A stretch of DNA of 64,000 nucleotides from Brachionus rotundiformis (lineage: Eukaryota; Rotifera; Eurotatoria; Ploima; Brachionidae), in NCBI GenBank assembly GCA_016802295.1, contig JAESIW010000154.1, positions 186,001 to 250,000 on the forward strand, in the 5' to 3' direction. The notes beneath the pieces are model-generated. The model was not told where the DNA came from. It searched no databases and saw nothing but the letters and a program-made list of their open reading frames with translations. The translations under genes were made by a program, and so were the position numbers. Each line of letters opens with the position of its first letter. The first letter of the stretch is position 1. Shown here one piece after another: positions 11,190 to 23,004 of the stretch.

Positions 11190-12077
11190 ATGAATGAGAA
11201 AAATTTACTGAAAATCGAACCAAAGAGCCTATCAGTAGCCATAGTAGGATATACCGGTGAAAGTGGCAAAGCTTTGGCAAAAGAAATATTAAGTAATGAT
11301 TTCTTTAAGCGAACACTTTTAGTTGGCCGCAGACAATACGATTTTGGTCAAGAATTTTACCAAAAAGGAGTAAACAAGCAGTCTTTTGATATATTATGTA
11401 ATAATATTTTATATCTAAGGAACAAACTATAGTTGATTTTGATAAACTAGAAGAATATGAACAAGTTTTTCGAAATTTAGATGTGGTTTATTGCTGTCTT
11501 GGGACTACAAGAGGAAAATCAGGAGTGGTATATATTTTTGTGATTTTATGTAACAGAAATAATATGGTTTATATATTAGGAAGGATTTAGGAAGGTTGAT
11601 TTGGATTATGTGACCAAAACGGCGTCTATTGCGGCAAAAAATGGGTGCAAACAGTTCCATTTAGTCTCAAGCTCGGGAGCAAATAAAAATTCGTCTTTTC
11701 TTTATCCACAAGTAAAAGGTCAAGTTGAAGAATCTGTGAGCAAAGAGTGCTTTGACAAAATTTTTATTTATAGACCAAAGTATTGTTAAACAAAAATATT
11801 AAATTTGAAATTATATAATTTTTCAATAAGACTACTAATTGGTACCAACAGAGAAGAGACCAGAGTAGGCGAAAACATTTTTAGAGCACTGACAAAGCCT
11901 TTTCAATTTATTGCACCGACTCTTATAACAACTCCAATTAACACTTTGGCAAAGGCTATGCTGGCAAACACATTTTTGAATAATAATTTCAAAAATGATA
12001 ACAATCAGCCTATGGATAATAATATGATTTTTGAGGCAGCAGAGATTTATGATGAATTTTTAAAATCAAGAAATTAA
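11190..12077 (+). CDS. HTATIP2: HTATIP2/TIP30-like NAD(P)-binding protein
   Basis: Predicted 244 aa, close to the length of animal HTATIP2 (atypical short-chain dehydrogenase fold). Exons: 11190-11369, 11420-11527, 11580-11779 and 11831-12077; introns are 50-52 bp. The N-terminal Rossmann motif is GYTGESGKAL, followed by VGRR. The conserved LGTTRGKSG segment comes next, then VDLDYV, the SSSGANKNS stretch, and a YPQVK (Y-x3-K) catalytic-type motif at the end of exon 3. The vertebrate protein is linked to transcription and nuclear import, but the role in invertebrates is unclear. The first ATG of the frame is used; a TTG-initiated extension upstream is not conserved. Confidence 0.92.
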
Positions 12078-12370
12078 AATTAGGAAAGGATTAGAAAATT
12101 TAACTGATAAATAAATTTTCTTAAATCATATTTTTTTAAATTGCTTGGTTAATCTTTCTGAGCTATGGAACTTACTTGTTAAGATTTGTCTGTTTTGAAA
12201 ATAATTCTTTACAAAACAATTTTTTAAATAATTTTTTTTTGCTTTACTTGATAATATTAAAATGACCTAAAATTTGCCTAAGATATGTAAAAATGTTTTA
12301 TATAGATTATTGTATTATCATTATTCTAAAAGAACTCTTTTCCGAATAAAATGAAAATGTTGATTTATAA
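12078..12370. other. Intergenic
   Basis: AT-rich spacer between the HTATIP2-like gene and the LINE fragment. Confidence 0.5.
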
Positions 12371-13790
12371 ATGTATGAGGAGGAAATCACTCAAATGGTT
12401 ACTTTAGAAGCTCTTCGTCAATTGGATGAGTCAAAAAGTGCAGGAGTGGATAATGTCAGCCCATTATTTCTAAAGAAAACAGCAGAAGCAGTTTCTCTGC
12501 CACTATACTTGATAATAAAGGAATCTCTAAGGACAAGTTCATTACCAGAGATATGGAAGAGAGCAAACATTACTCCAATTTTCAAAAAAGGTGATAGATG
12601 CAACGTGAAGAACTACAGACCGGTTTCACTCACATCGATTGAATGCCGAATCACTGAGAAAATCATACGAAAATTTATAATTAGACAACCAGAATAGATT
12701 GATTAATAAATGCCAGCATCGATTTATTCCAAATAAATCTTGCACTACGAACCTTTTGAGAGAGTGTTGACCTGATAACGTTTGAGCTTGCCCAAGGAAA
12801 TATGATTGATATTGTCTATACTGATTTCTCAAAAGCATTCGACCAGGTCAGTCACAATAAGTTAATCATAAAGTTGATGAGCTATGGGATCAAAGGAAAA
12901 TTACTCAATTGGATCAAATCCTTCCTTCGCCAAAGGAAACAACGAGTGGTGCTTGGTCATGCAAAATCGGATTGGTTAGATGTAACAAGTGGAGTTCCTC
13001 AAGGTTCAGTACTTGGTCCACTTCTTTTTGTTATTTATATAAATGACCTTCCGGAAATACTCGGTGGAAGATCCTCTCTGTATGCGGATGACTGCAAGAT
13101 ATATTGCATATTTAATAAATTAAATGAAAATTTAAAGAAAGAGCAGTTACAAGATGATATAAATAGTCTCGTCAAGTGGTGTAGTGAATGGTCGATGAAT
13201 CTTAACACTGAAAAATGTGAAATAATGCATATTGGTAGGAATAACCCAAGAATTATTATATATCAAAGGAAAATGAAGTCCACAAATTGACGAAGGCTTC
13301 TGAACAGAAAGATCTAGGAGTCATAGTAAATTCCGACATGAAATGGTCTAAGCAAATATGTGCTTCATTGGCAAGAGCAAACAGAATTCTAAATTATTCA
13401 GAAAGACTCAAAAAACTGAATTTTACAACACTTTCGACAAGAAGGAGTCGCGGAGATCTAATACAAATGTACAAGTTCATGAATGGACTTGAAAAGATAA
13501 GTTGGTACAGCGAACATTTGGAAGGTGTAAGTACATATAATACAAGAGGTAATCGATAAAAACTAAGAAGAGAACTAACAAAAAATTGTTTACCGAGGTA
13601 TAATTTTTTTACTAACTGAGTTGTTAGCGATTGGAACAAACTGACAAATGAGGTAATCGAATCGAAAACAATTGACTTATTCAAAAACAAACTAAGATAA
13701 CATATTGAGTGACTAATATTGCTTACAGTCTGATTAATCCAGACTTCACGCATAAGCCTAGCAATTATCATTATTAAATAGCATTGGCAG
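12371..13790 (+). mobile_element. Broken non-LTR retrotransposon (CR1/Jockey-like), reverse transcriptase only
   Basis: The 5' end is lost; no endonuclease is visible. Three frames together cover the RT: 12371-12697 (SAGVDNVSP, ANITPIFKKGD, NYRPVSLTS), then 12802-13290 (TDFSKAFDQVSH, SGVPQGSVLGPLL, the YADD catalytic box), then 13287-13559 (QKDLGVIV, ANRIL, YSERLKKLN). A frameshift and stop lie at about 12697-12800, another shift at about 13287, and stops follow after 13559. Between ANRIL and YSERLKK about 50 residues of the usual family sequence are missing, so there is an internal deletion. Recognisable sequence fades out in a T-rich tail near 13790. The copy cannot transpose. Confidence 0.9.
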
Positions 13791-14425
13791 GATTTTTTTA
13801 TTTATATTTTTAAAATTCAAATCAGAAACTAAGTAACTTTTAAAAATATTTTTTTCTTATTTAAAAAGAAAATATAAATAACATTCTCAGACTGTATAAA
13901 AAAGATTTAAGTTTAACAAGCCATTTAAAAAAATATCTAAAGCTATTGTTCTCCTTTTTAAATAAGGCAAAAATATAAATTAACATTTTCGAAAAGTCAG
14001 TTTTTTCCAATTTTCTATAAAAAACTCATATTTTAAACTGAAATTTTAAATCAAATTAAATTTGATTATAATAATCTTTAATTCTTGACACCTGAAGAAA
14101 TTGAAAATGATCGACAAAATGAAAATCTTGTAATTAACAGTGAATAAAAAATATACGGTAAGTTTTATTTTGTTTATTAGATTCAATTTTTTTTAAATTT
14201 AAATTTTTGTATTAATTCATAATTTTACCTAATTGAAATTAATATAACCGAATAATTTTCTAAATTTTAATAATCTTTATTTAAAGCAACTTTTTCTTCT
14301 TAAAAATTAATATTTTAAATAACTATAAACTTTAAATTTAAACAAAACAAACATGATTTTAATTTTATGAAAACTCAGATGATTACTTAGAAACAATTCA
14401 ATACATAAAACTTAAAAAAAACTAA
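13791..14425. other. Intergenic, no gene seen
   Basis: AT-rich upstream region of the next protease gene. Confidence 0.5.
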
Positions 14426-15739
14426 ATGAAAATCGATTCGGAAATTTCGGCAAAAAAGAATCCGAAAAGAAAATGCTTTCCGGAATCAAAACCATTACAA
14501 GCCTTATGCATATTATCAATTATTTTAGGAGTCCTTATTCTTTTAACTGGCATAATTTTGATCATTTTATTTGGCACTAGTAATTCTACCTTTAAAATAT
14601 CTAGAAAAATATCTTTTAAAAATTTAAGTTCCTTGCTCCCTTGTAATTTGCCACTCGAGAGCCAGCACATGCATTAATCATGCATTTAGAGCAGAATGTA
14701 TTTGTGATTATGGATACCAGGGCGATGGCTTCTATTACTGTGACGAATGTGGTTTGTCATATTCTGAAAAAAATTTGAAAATAATCGGTGGAATAGATGC
14801 AGCTGCCAGCAGTTGGCCAAGTGCTGCCTATTTGATATTTTCTTATGAGGGCTATGCTGAAATAACGATTGAAGACGGATCCACGGTATCTTTGTACATA
14901 AAAAAAGGTGGAATGTGCGGCGGAAGCTTGATTGACCGAAAGCATGTTCTTACAGCAGCACATTGTCTCCAAGCAATGCTTAAAATCAAATACAACAACA
15001 AATATTATACATCAACCGCAAAAATAAACTCTAAATATCCAACTTTAGAGTCAATGTATAAAATATATTTAGGCTCGAATCAAATAAGTGCATTGACCAA
15101 TTCCAAAGCTTATTCCATTAGAAAAATTTACAATGTAATTATTTAATTATCTTATTAAAAGACATAAAAAAGATTTTATAGCATGAAGATTATAGTGGTT
15201 CAACAATATTAAATGATATTGCAGTTATCAAACTTGACGATGAGGTAGCTCTTAACAGCCATATTCAGATAGCCTGCTTGCCAGACATAAAACAAAAATA
15301 CTATCCTTCTGGAAGCAATATTAAATCGTGGCTTATTGGATGGGGATATATCAATCAATCAGCTCAAACAATACCTTCTTCATTACAGAATATCATTTTG
15401 TATATATATGATTCAAGTTTATGCACCAATATTGCACGAGGAGTTGAAAAAAATTGGAATTCTCAAATATGTGTAGGTGACATTACTGCAGGAAAAAGTG
15501 CGTGTAATGGCGATTCAGGAAACTCATTATTTGTTCTGGATAAAATTGATGGAAAATATAAATATATATCTGTTGGAATTGTAAGCTATGGCAATGGAAC
15601 TTGTGGAGTTGCCGATAATCCTCAGTAATAATTTTAAATTATTTCTTTTTAATATTTAATCTTTTATTTTAGAATATATACTCGTATAAGTTACTATACT
15701 GAATGGATCAACACAAAAAAATTCTTAATGGTTTTATAA
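14426..15739 (+). CDS. Membrane-anchored EGF-serine protease, copy 1 (altered active-site loop)
   Basis: Predicted 389 aa. Exons: 14426-14579, 14629-15134, 15182-15624 and 15673-15739; introns are 47-49 bp. Domain order: short basic cytoplasmic tail, one TM at about residues 27-49 (type II), an EGF-like module (CINHAFRAECICDYGYQGDG) ending CDECG, then an S1A protease. Activation site is LK|IIGG at residues 102-103. The triad residues are present: His163 in LTAAHC, Asp232 in NDIAV and Ser332. However, the serine loop reads GDSGN where GDSGG is almost invariant. The residue equivalent to 189 is Ser, as in chymotrypsin. It resembles vertebrate type II transmembrane proteases in layout. Whether it is catalytically active is uncertain. 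It is a paralog of 18768-20586. Confidence 0.88.
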
Positions 15740-16282
15740 ACACAGTATTTATAGGTTTGAACAAATATTTGTAAATAAAAAAATTTTTTTTTAATTTTTG
15801 ATTATTTTTTTTTGATATCAGATTATGGTTTCTTTCTGCTTCATTAATCTTCTTAAACATTTTACAAAATTACATTTGCATTTGATTAGGACATGTTTCA
15901 AATTATTTACTAAACTTTGAGCTAAGCTACCAGACTTTGGACCATGAATCAAAGTACATCTCACCAATGTTGAAAAAAGAATTTATAGTTTTCATGTCTT
16001 AGCTTTTACTGCAGCATAATCAAACGAGGGAGTACGGTATTTAAAAACCTATTTAGAATGAAAACTTTTGAGCAGAATCATTTTAATTTAATCTTGAAAT
16101 TCATTTTACCAGCGTAGTGGCCAAAATAAAGCAGCGAGTGTCTTTTTAAATTTCTTAGATATTTTTTAAGATTGACTTTAAATTATTCTTATATAAGCTA
16201 AAATTATTAAATAATTTTTCTAAAATGTTTATTATTTAGTTTAAAAAAGGAGATATTTTTCTCAAAAAAGTGTGCTAGTAAG
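15740..16282. other. Intergenic
   Basis: 3' flank of the protease. The stretch at about 15870-16100 is less AT-rich and may be decayed repeat, but nothing identifies it. Confidence 0.4.
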
Positions 16283-16992
16283 TAAAGTATACTAAAAAGT
16301 TTTATTTCAATCTAAAAAGTTTTTACACTAATTTGGCTTAGTAGATTCTATTATAGAGCATCAATCATCAAAATTACTTGGAGTGTCGAAGAATTCAGCT
16401 AGCATTTGCAAATAAAAATATTGGAAAAGCTACATAGATGAATACAACTTAGGCATTGAGAAGAAACTAAAGAAGTGGGAGTAAAACAAAAAATTAAAAT
16501 AGTAGCATTAATTTGAAATTTTTCTCTACAATTCGATTTATCACACTGAGCATAAAAATAAAATGAACTCTTAATTTCCTATAATAACTAAAAAATATGA
16601 GTTGGATCAGTAGTTAAAAAACTCAAGGTTACACAACAGTGGAGGCCAGTCAGTATCTGGGGATGCATTTCTTACAAAGACACTGGTATATGCAACAATC
16701 ATCCAGGACTAATTAATCAATTTTTCTACATCAACACCTTGGAGAACAATCTTTTACCACCTGTTGAACTCTTATTTGAGCCAAATGACCGTTGAATTTT
16801 TCAACAAAATGGAGCTTCCGCACCTTTCGCTCACTCATTGAGCGACTGTTTCAAAAAGTTTCAAAGAATGGTTAAATATTCCGACTGAGTACGTTAAAAA
16901 ATGAATTATAGCAATGCCCAGAAGAGTTTTGGCTTGCTATAACGCTAAAGGCGGTCATTTCAAATATTAAAACTTTTACAGTATACTGTATA
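16283..16992 (+). mobile_element. Tc1/mariner relic
   Basis: Heavily decayed transposase in the plus direction. A helix-turn-helix-like piece (KLLGVSKNSAS) is at about 16370-16420. DDE-domain pieces follow: WGCISYKDTG, then YINTLENNLLPP, then FQQNGASAPFAHS, and the typical C-terminal end AMPRR...KAKGGH-like (IAMPRRV, AKGGHFKY). Multiple stops and shifts occur and the length is about half that of a full element. Imperfect inverted ends of about 22 bp can be matched: AAGTATACTAAAAAGTTTTA on the left and, inverted, CAGTATACTGTAAAAGTTTT on the right. Confidence 0.8.
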
Positions 16993-18767
16993 TAACATGC
17001 TGGTGCATGGGTACAATAGCCGGGCGTTTCTACGTCTCGATCAGTGACCTAGCATCACTTGTACTACTCGTACTATTTAAATTACTAATATTCTGAATAA
17101 AGTACATATTTTAATTTTAAATTTCATTTTGATCACAAAAATAATAAAATAAATTATTCATTCGATAGAAAAAATATTATAACTTGATTGAAACTAATTG
17201 ATTTTTGAATATGATATTTTTGACTTAAAAAGTATCATTAATCCATTTTTTTTAAAGCTGACATGATTTTAAAACAGATAAAATCTCTTTTTTGATACTA
17301 TCTAAAAAGCTCAAGCAAAGTTTATTTTAGATAAGCAAATAAAATTATAAAAAGAAGAATAAGGTTATTTCTATATGTCAATTTTTTAAATTAAGTTAAA
17401 AACGTCAAATTTTATATTAGTTAAGGAATTCCAGTTTTTTATCACAATGAAATACTTGACAATAATTTTTTTACATGTATTTTAAATTTTTAATTAAATA
17501 AATTTTTTCAAAATTTTTTGAACTTAGATAAAAACTTTTATTTGAAAAATCATATTTGAAAAGAAAAAAATCACTTTTTAAATATTGATTGCGATGTTTT
17601 TTTTTAATTGATTAACAAAAATAAAAAGACCAATTTAATTTAAAAAAAAAAACTATTTTTTATGCGCTAAATCAAATATTAGAAACTAAATTCATCTAAA
17701 AATTAATTTTCATGATTGAAATTTATCTGTTAATTTATCAAAATAGGACAGAATTAATTACTGTATTGAATTATTAATTCATATAAGTTTTTTGATCATT
17801 TATTCATCTCTTTAATTTTATTTGTCATTTATTTTGGATCCAAACTTGAGAATAAAATGATTCTTAAACTAGAAAAAAAAAAAATATTTTCAACCTGATT
17901 TGATTTCTCTAAAAACAAAAGATTAACTTGAAAAAACAAAGCATAAAAGAAAAAAATAAAGCTAATTTAAAATAATTGCCAGCTTTTACTGGTCTATAGA
18001 TCCAAAACCATTGTTAAAATAAATAAAAAAACATATTTTAACTTTAAAATTAATTTTTATTAACCGGAAGCAAGAATATTTATTTGAATTTTGAAGTGAT
18101 GCTCAATGTTAGTAAACTAAAGCAAATTTTCTAATTGATTAAAAAAATTCAAATTTATAATTTTTTTCTAAAGTTTCTTGTTTTTGTAAATAAAAAACTA
18201 TTATTTTTAAAAAGTAAATACAAATTTCTTAATGCCGGTAGTTAGATTCGTTCATATTTTATAAATTATATAACATAATAAACAAAATTTATTCTTTGAG
18301 CTCCAAGTTAATATAGCTTTTAAAACAACTCTCAAGGCGCATTTAATTTGATTAATTTAAGTTTAAATATTTGCCTTGAAAAAGGTATATTTAAAAATTA
18401 TACTTGACTAAAATATTTGTACGCTTTGCCAAGATGTAAATGAGCCTTTTGATTAACAACTAGATATTCCAAATAAAAATAAAATCTTGTTTTCGAAAAA
18501 TCAATATTGTTAAGTAATAGTTGTCAAGGTGAGTCTGTTAATAACAATTCACCAGAATAACGTGCGCCTAAACATTAACATTATTTAAGCAATTTTAATT
18601 TAAATACAGTAATAAAAATTAAACTTTTTGGAATTTTAAATTTATGTAAAATTAAGTCTCAGCTCTGTATAATCTTACGTAACTAGAATTGAGATATTTT
18701 CCTAAAAACATGAAAGCTTTTTTCATAAATTTTTACATTATTTGTCGATTTTTTTACTAATCAAACA
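16993..18767. other. Intergenic, AT-rich, no gene seen
   Basis: A less AT-rich patch at about 16998-17090 follows the Tc1 relic but is not recognisable. The rest is long A/T runs up to the start of the second protease. Confidence 0.5.
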
Positions 18768-20586
18768 ATGCAAATCAGACACCAAGATCTTGAGTTCCCA
18801 CCGGTGAATGGACTTTTTAATGAAATTAAAAGTCCACAAACAAGAAGCAAAAAAATGAACAAAAAAAAAATTATCTGCATTATTGGCTCATTAATAGGAG
18901 CTATTGTCATGATAGCAATCATAGTGGTTGTTGCTTTGTTTGCCACAAGTAAGTAGCTTTTTTAAAAATTAGATTTTGTCTAAATTAATGCAATTTAATT
19001 TTTATTAAATAATTTAAATTTTTGGCCTGATAAATTAAGAAGTTTATAAAATTAATGGTTAAATATTAGTCAAATTTGATATGTTTTATATCGTTTTTCA
19101 TAGTTTAATTATACAAATTTGCAACATGTTATTATTTAAAATTTTAAAATAATTAAGTTTGATAAATCAAACAAATAACGAATATGTTAATTATGATTCA
19201 AATTTTTAAAATTAATTTTTAAAATACTGCATTCGATTCTGTATTATCTAAATTTTATTCCTTTACAAGGTGACTTTTAATTAATTTTCAATAAAACGTT
19301 TACTTAATATTTAAAAATTTTTATAGAATCATAAATTATGAAATAAACTTGTCTATCAAAATAAGCTAAGATTTGAAGTAAAAAAATTGAAAAATTTCAT
19401 TATGCCATCATTAGCTGTTTTAAAAAGCTTTTCATCTTAAAAACTTATTTAATATTTTGAATAATTTATTTAATTTCAAATTAAAAAAATTAATTATTTA
19501 AAAAATTATTAAATAAATTAATTATAAGTACCTTGTCAGCTGTTAAAATGTCATCCAAAAGCAAGTAAATGCATTAATCACCCATTTCGATCAGAGTGTA
19601 TTTGTGACTATGGATATCAAGGCGATGGCTATTTTTTCTGCGATGAATGCGGCTTGACTTACCAGACACAAAATTTGCGAATTGTTGGTGGTATCGAGGC
19701 CGTGCCAAACAGTTGGCCAAGCGCAGCACTTTTAGTTTTCACATACAAAAATTTAGCTTATATTTCCTCGCTCCAAGTATACGTGTCCATCAACCAAGCA
19801 TACTCATGTGGAGCTGTTCTAATTGACCGAAATACATTGCTCACTGCGGCACACTGTATCCAGAAAAGTGTGGCTTTCACTTATAATGGGGTTCAGTATA
19901 CTACTGAAGTGACAACAAGCTCAGAATATCCAACAGTTGAATCAATGTACAAAGTTTATCTAGGAGTACATGATAAAACAAAAATTAATCAGTCTCCTGC
20001 AATTCAAGTATCAGTAAAAAAAGTATATCGTCATGAGAGCTATGACGAAAATTCCAAGTTAAATGATATAGCCATAATAAAGCTTTCCAAAGATGTAGAG
20101 CTTAACAATTACATTCAAATATCATGTTTACCTAATCCTAGTGTGAAATACTATCCGCCGGATGTTGATAAAAAATCATATGCTATTGGCTGGGGAACAT
20201 TGAATTATGGCGATTCCACTGGTTCCGACGTGCTTCGAAATGTAGACTTGACCATTTATGATGGAAGTAAATGCGCCAATGTTTCATTTTATGGCAATGA
20301 TTGGAATTCGCAAATATGCGCTGGCAATTATTCAGGAGGAAAAGATACATGTCAAGGAGATAGTGGGGGATCTCTATTTATTTTAGACAAAGTAAATGAA
20401 AAGATTAAATACATTACAGCAGGCATTGTTAGTTATGGTAAAATGTGTGCTGAACCTGGCCTTCCTGGGTAATTTAAAATAGAAAAAAATTAAATAATTT
20501 AATCAAATTTTTCTTAATCAAGGATATATACCAGGGTGAGTTATTTTAGTGAATGGATTCAAACAAATAAATGGAAATATGACTAA
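18768..20586 (+). CDS. Membrane-anchored EGF-serine protease, copy 2 (trypsin-like)
   Basis: Predicted 394 aa. Exons: 18768-18948, 19529-20468 and 20523-20586; introns are 580 and 54 bp. Layout: cytoplasmic tail, TM at about residues 37-58, EGF-like module (CINHPFRSECICDYGYQGDG, then CDECG) and S1A protease. Activation site LR|IVGG is at residues 111-112. The triad is His169 (LTAAHC), Asp240 (NDIAI) and Ser339 (GDSGG). The residue equivalent to 189 is Asp333, so trypsin-like cleavage after Arg/Lys is expected. Exon joins at the TM-EGF boundary and before IYTRVSY match those of the paralog at 14426, but that gene's middle intron is absent here. The first intron, at 580 bp, is unusually long for this locus. 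Confidence 0.92.
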
Positions 20587-21478
20587 TGTTGTTATTTGTA
20601 TTAAATTTTTTGTGCAAAGTTTTACTAAGCCGCTTTTTAATTTTTTCAATTATTTAATAAAACAGTTTAATATTGAAAAAATATGCGTAAAAGCTGATAA
20701 CAAATACACGATTTGTGAAAAAGTTATATCATTGAGCACAATTTTTGAGCATTCTTCTGTTTATTTTATAAAGCTTCTTGTTCATCTGCTTGAAAAAGTG
20801 TGTAGAAATTTCCAACTTTGCAAAAAATTAAAAATAAAACAATCAAGTTTACTTAAAGTTATTTTGTAATAATTTTTATTTTTAGAAAGCTTTATTAGTT
20901 AAAGAACGTTATGAAGAGCTAAGAAGGGAATTTCTATTTATACTCATAGGCTCATGTACGGACTATATGGCTTCTTTTATTGGGAAATTGTCTTCAATTT
21001 CAGTAAAGGTCTAAAATGAAACAAGTAATTTCTGGAACAATAAAAAAGATAAACTAAAGCAAAATTATTTCAAAAATTAGTTTGATTCTCTATATTTCTA
21101 TTCTCTTTTTCTCCTTCCCTTCCATATTAGTATTCTTAAGTATATTTTGGCTGCTTACTTTCCTGGTGCGACACGGTGTCAACCTTTTTTCATTAGTTCT
21201 ATGCATCAGTTCCTTATCGCATTCATCACACTTCACATGTGAAGACATTACGAACACTCATGCTCATGACAGTTGTTTATGCTAGCTGCATACATTTCTA
21301 ATCTTATTTCAATTTCAAAATGAAAGCCAAACTAAGTGATAACTTTAATTAGCCATCATTTAAAATTACTCGCTAGATACTTTTTATTTAATATGAATCC
21401 CCAGTTATCGTATTAAGCTTCGGGAATATTATGTGACAGCACACTCTAGCATGACCAACACATATTCAATTTCTGATG
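20587..21478. other. Intergenic with doubtful open frames
   Basis: A frame at 20549-20869 overlaps the last protease exon in another phase. A second open stretch at about 20885-21015 (YEELRREF) follows an acceptor-like site. The spacing would need an intron under 40 bp, so no gene is called. Confidence 0.35.
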
Positions 21479-22138
21479 AGCACACAACTTGAAAAACACA
21501 CATCTAATGTGTGATGTTAACACTAGAAAGCCCAAGGGGTTTTTAAAACCCCTTTTTAAAAAATATAAACTTGAATAATATCTCAAAGAGGTAAAGTTAT
21601 CAAAAATTACTCAAAGAAACTTAAAGTCAACTTGTAATACTTAAATTTTTTCTATTTCTTTTGATATTTTAATTTGAAATTTTTGTAATTAATCAGTTTG
21701 GCTTTCTAGTGTTAAGTTAAAAAACACACACAAATCAAATCTTCCATTTTAGATGATATTTACAGGAAAAAGATTGGTTATTCATGTTTACAAATTATTT
21801 TTCATAATAATTAAACAATTTAGACTCAACTCTATTAGATTCATTAGTTTTTAAAAAATATTTTTTTGCTAGTTTTGACATAGCTGTAGTAACAGTTGTT
21901 ACAGAAATAAATTCGTCAAGATCAATTGAATAGTATTTGGTCAGATCCCGTAAACAATCTAAAATTTTATTACGCTAAGCTTTCTTCTATTTGTAAAATC
22001 GCGTTTTATTGACTGATTAAATGACTCAGTAGGGCTATTGGTACAAGCATGGTCAGAGGGCAAACAAAAAATTCTGAGATTTTTTTCTTTTTAAACTTAA
22101 CAACACACACTAGATTTGTGTTTTTCAGGTTGTGTGCT
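21479..22138 (-). mobile_element. MULE-like DNA transposon relic with about 45-bp inverted ends
   Basis: The left end (21479-21520) and right end (about 22097-22138) are inverted copies with about six mismatches; both start AGCACACAAC and include CTGAAAAACACA or a one-base variant. The match continues past the piggyBac-like insertion if that is removed. Minus-strand remnants of a transposase C-terminus lie inside: TNSPTESFNQSIKRDF, then RRKLSV, then a stop and frame change to LTKYYSIDLDEF. No target duplication is evident. The family assignment is tentative and rests on the TNxxxExFN motif. Confidence 0.65.
21517..21715. mobile_element. piggyBac-like MITE, TTAA-flanked
   Basis: TTAA at 21517-21520 and 21712-21715 flank a 191-bp element whose ends are perfect 12-bp inverted repeats, CACTAGAAAGCC. 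TTAA targeting plus a CnnTAGAAAG-type end is characteristic of piggyBac-type elements. It has no coding capacity. Next to the left end is a strong hairpin with 10-bp arms AAGGGGTTTT/AAAACCCCTT at 21534-21554. Confidence 0.8.
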
Positions 22139-23004
22139 ACTCATACTTGAGTATATGGTGGTTAGGGACACCCTTAAGCTTCTATGAGTCTTTTAATATT
22201 TGTTTTCTCTGTTACTTAAAAAGTTTTCATGAATCGTTTATTAATTTTATCCTACGCCTTAAAATTCATTTTCTATGAAATTTTGACTAAAATGCCTGAA
22301 TACTTGACTTTTCAAGCGAATTGATCCTGAAAAAAGACGCATTAGAGTCTAAAAATTGTATGAAAAATTAGTTGATGCTTAATAACTTCAACGATATCAT
22401 TTCTTAACAAACCAAGTGGCAAAGAGTCTAAATAGTCTACCTCAGTGCATCGTCAATTCAGAATTAAAAAAAAATTCAAAAATAACCTGGATAAACTGTA
22501 AAATGGATTAAGAAACAGTTGAGTCTACTACCATTGACACAATACTACTCCTAAAAATAAACTTATTCTTTAAAAATTTTAATTAAAAATATATAAAATT
22601 ATCAAAATAAGCTAAATGTTGTAAAACAAGAATTTAATTAATTGTAGGCCCATGAAATTAAGGTGGTCCTCTGTTTTACTTTCAGTAGTATGAATGCTGT
22701 GGGAAAAAAGAGTCTCCAATTTTTATAAAAGCAACTTGTAAATTCTCATTTTGAAGATGTTGGCATCTATAACTCACTTAAGATGATTTTCTTTTTCATA
22801 ACAAACAAAATAAAAGACAATTAATTTTAGTTTATTTATAAATAAATTATATAATACTGTTCACTTCTAGCCTAAACGATGTTTTAGTTATTAAGAGGAT
22901 TACAACATAAAAAATTGTAGCTAAAAATTTTATTATAGTTTTAAAAGTCTAATTGACTCTACAAGCTTGAACATTACCATTTGCTTCAGTAATTATAAAT
23001 CGCT
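22139..23004. other. Intergenic, no gene seen
   Basis: AT-rich flank downstream of the minus-strand receptor gene. Confidence 0.5.

Noticed and set aside
20549..21015. Possible two-exon gene after protease copy 2
   Set aside because: Overlaps the protease exon in another frame and would need an intron of under 40 bp.
21082..21285. 67-codon frame
   Set aside because: Low-complexity composition, no family resemblance.
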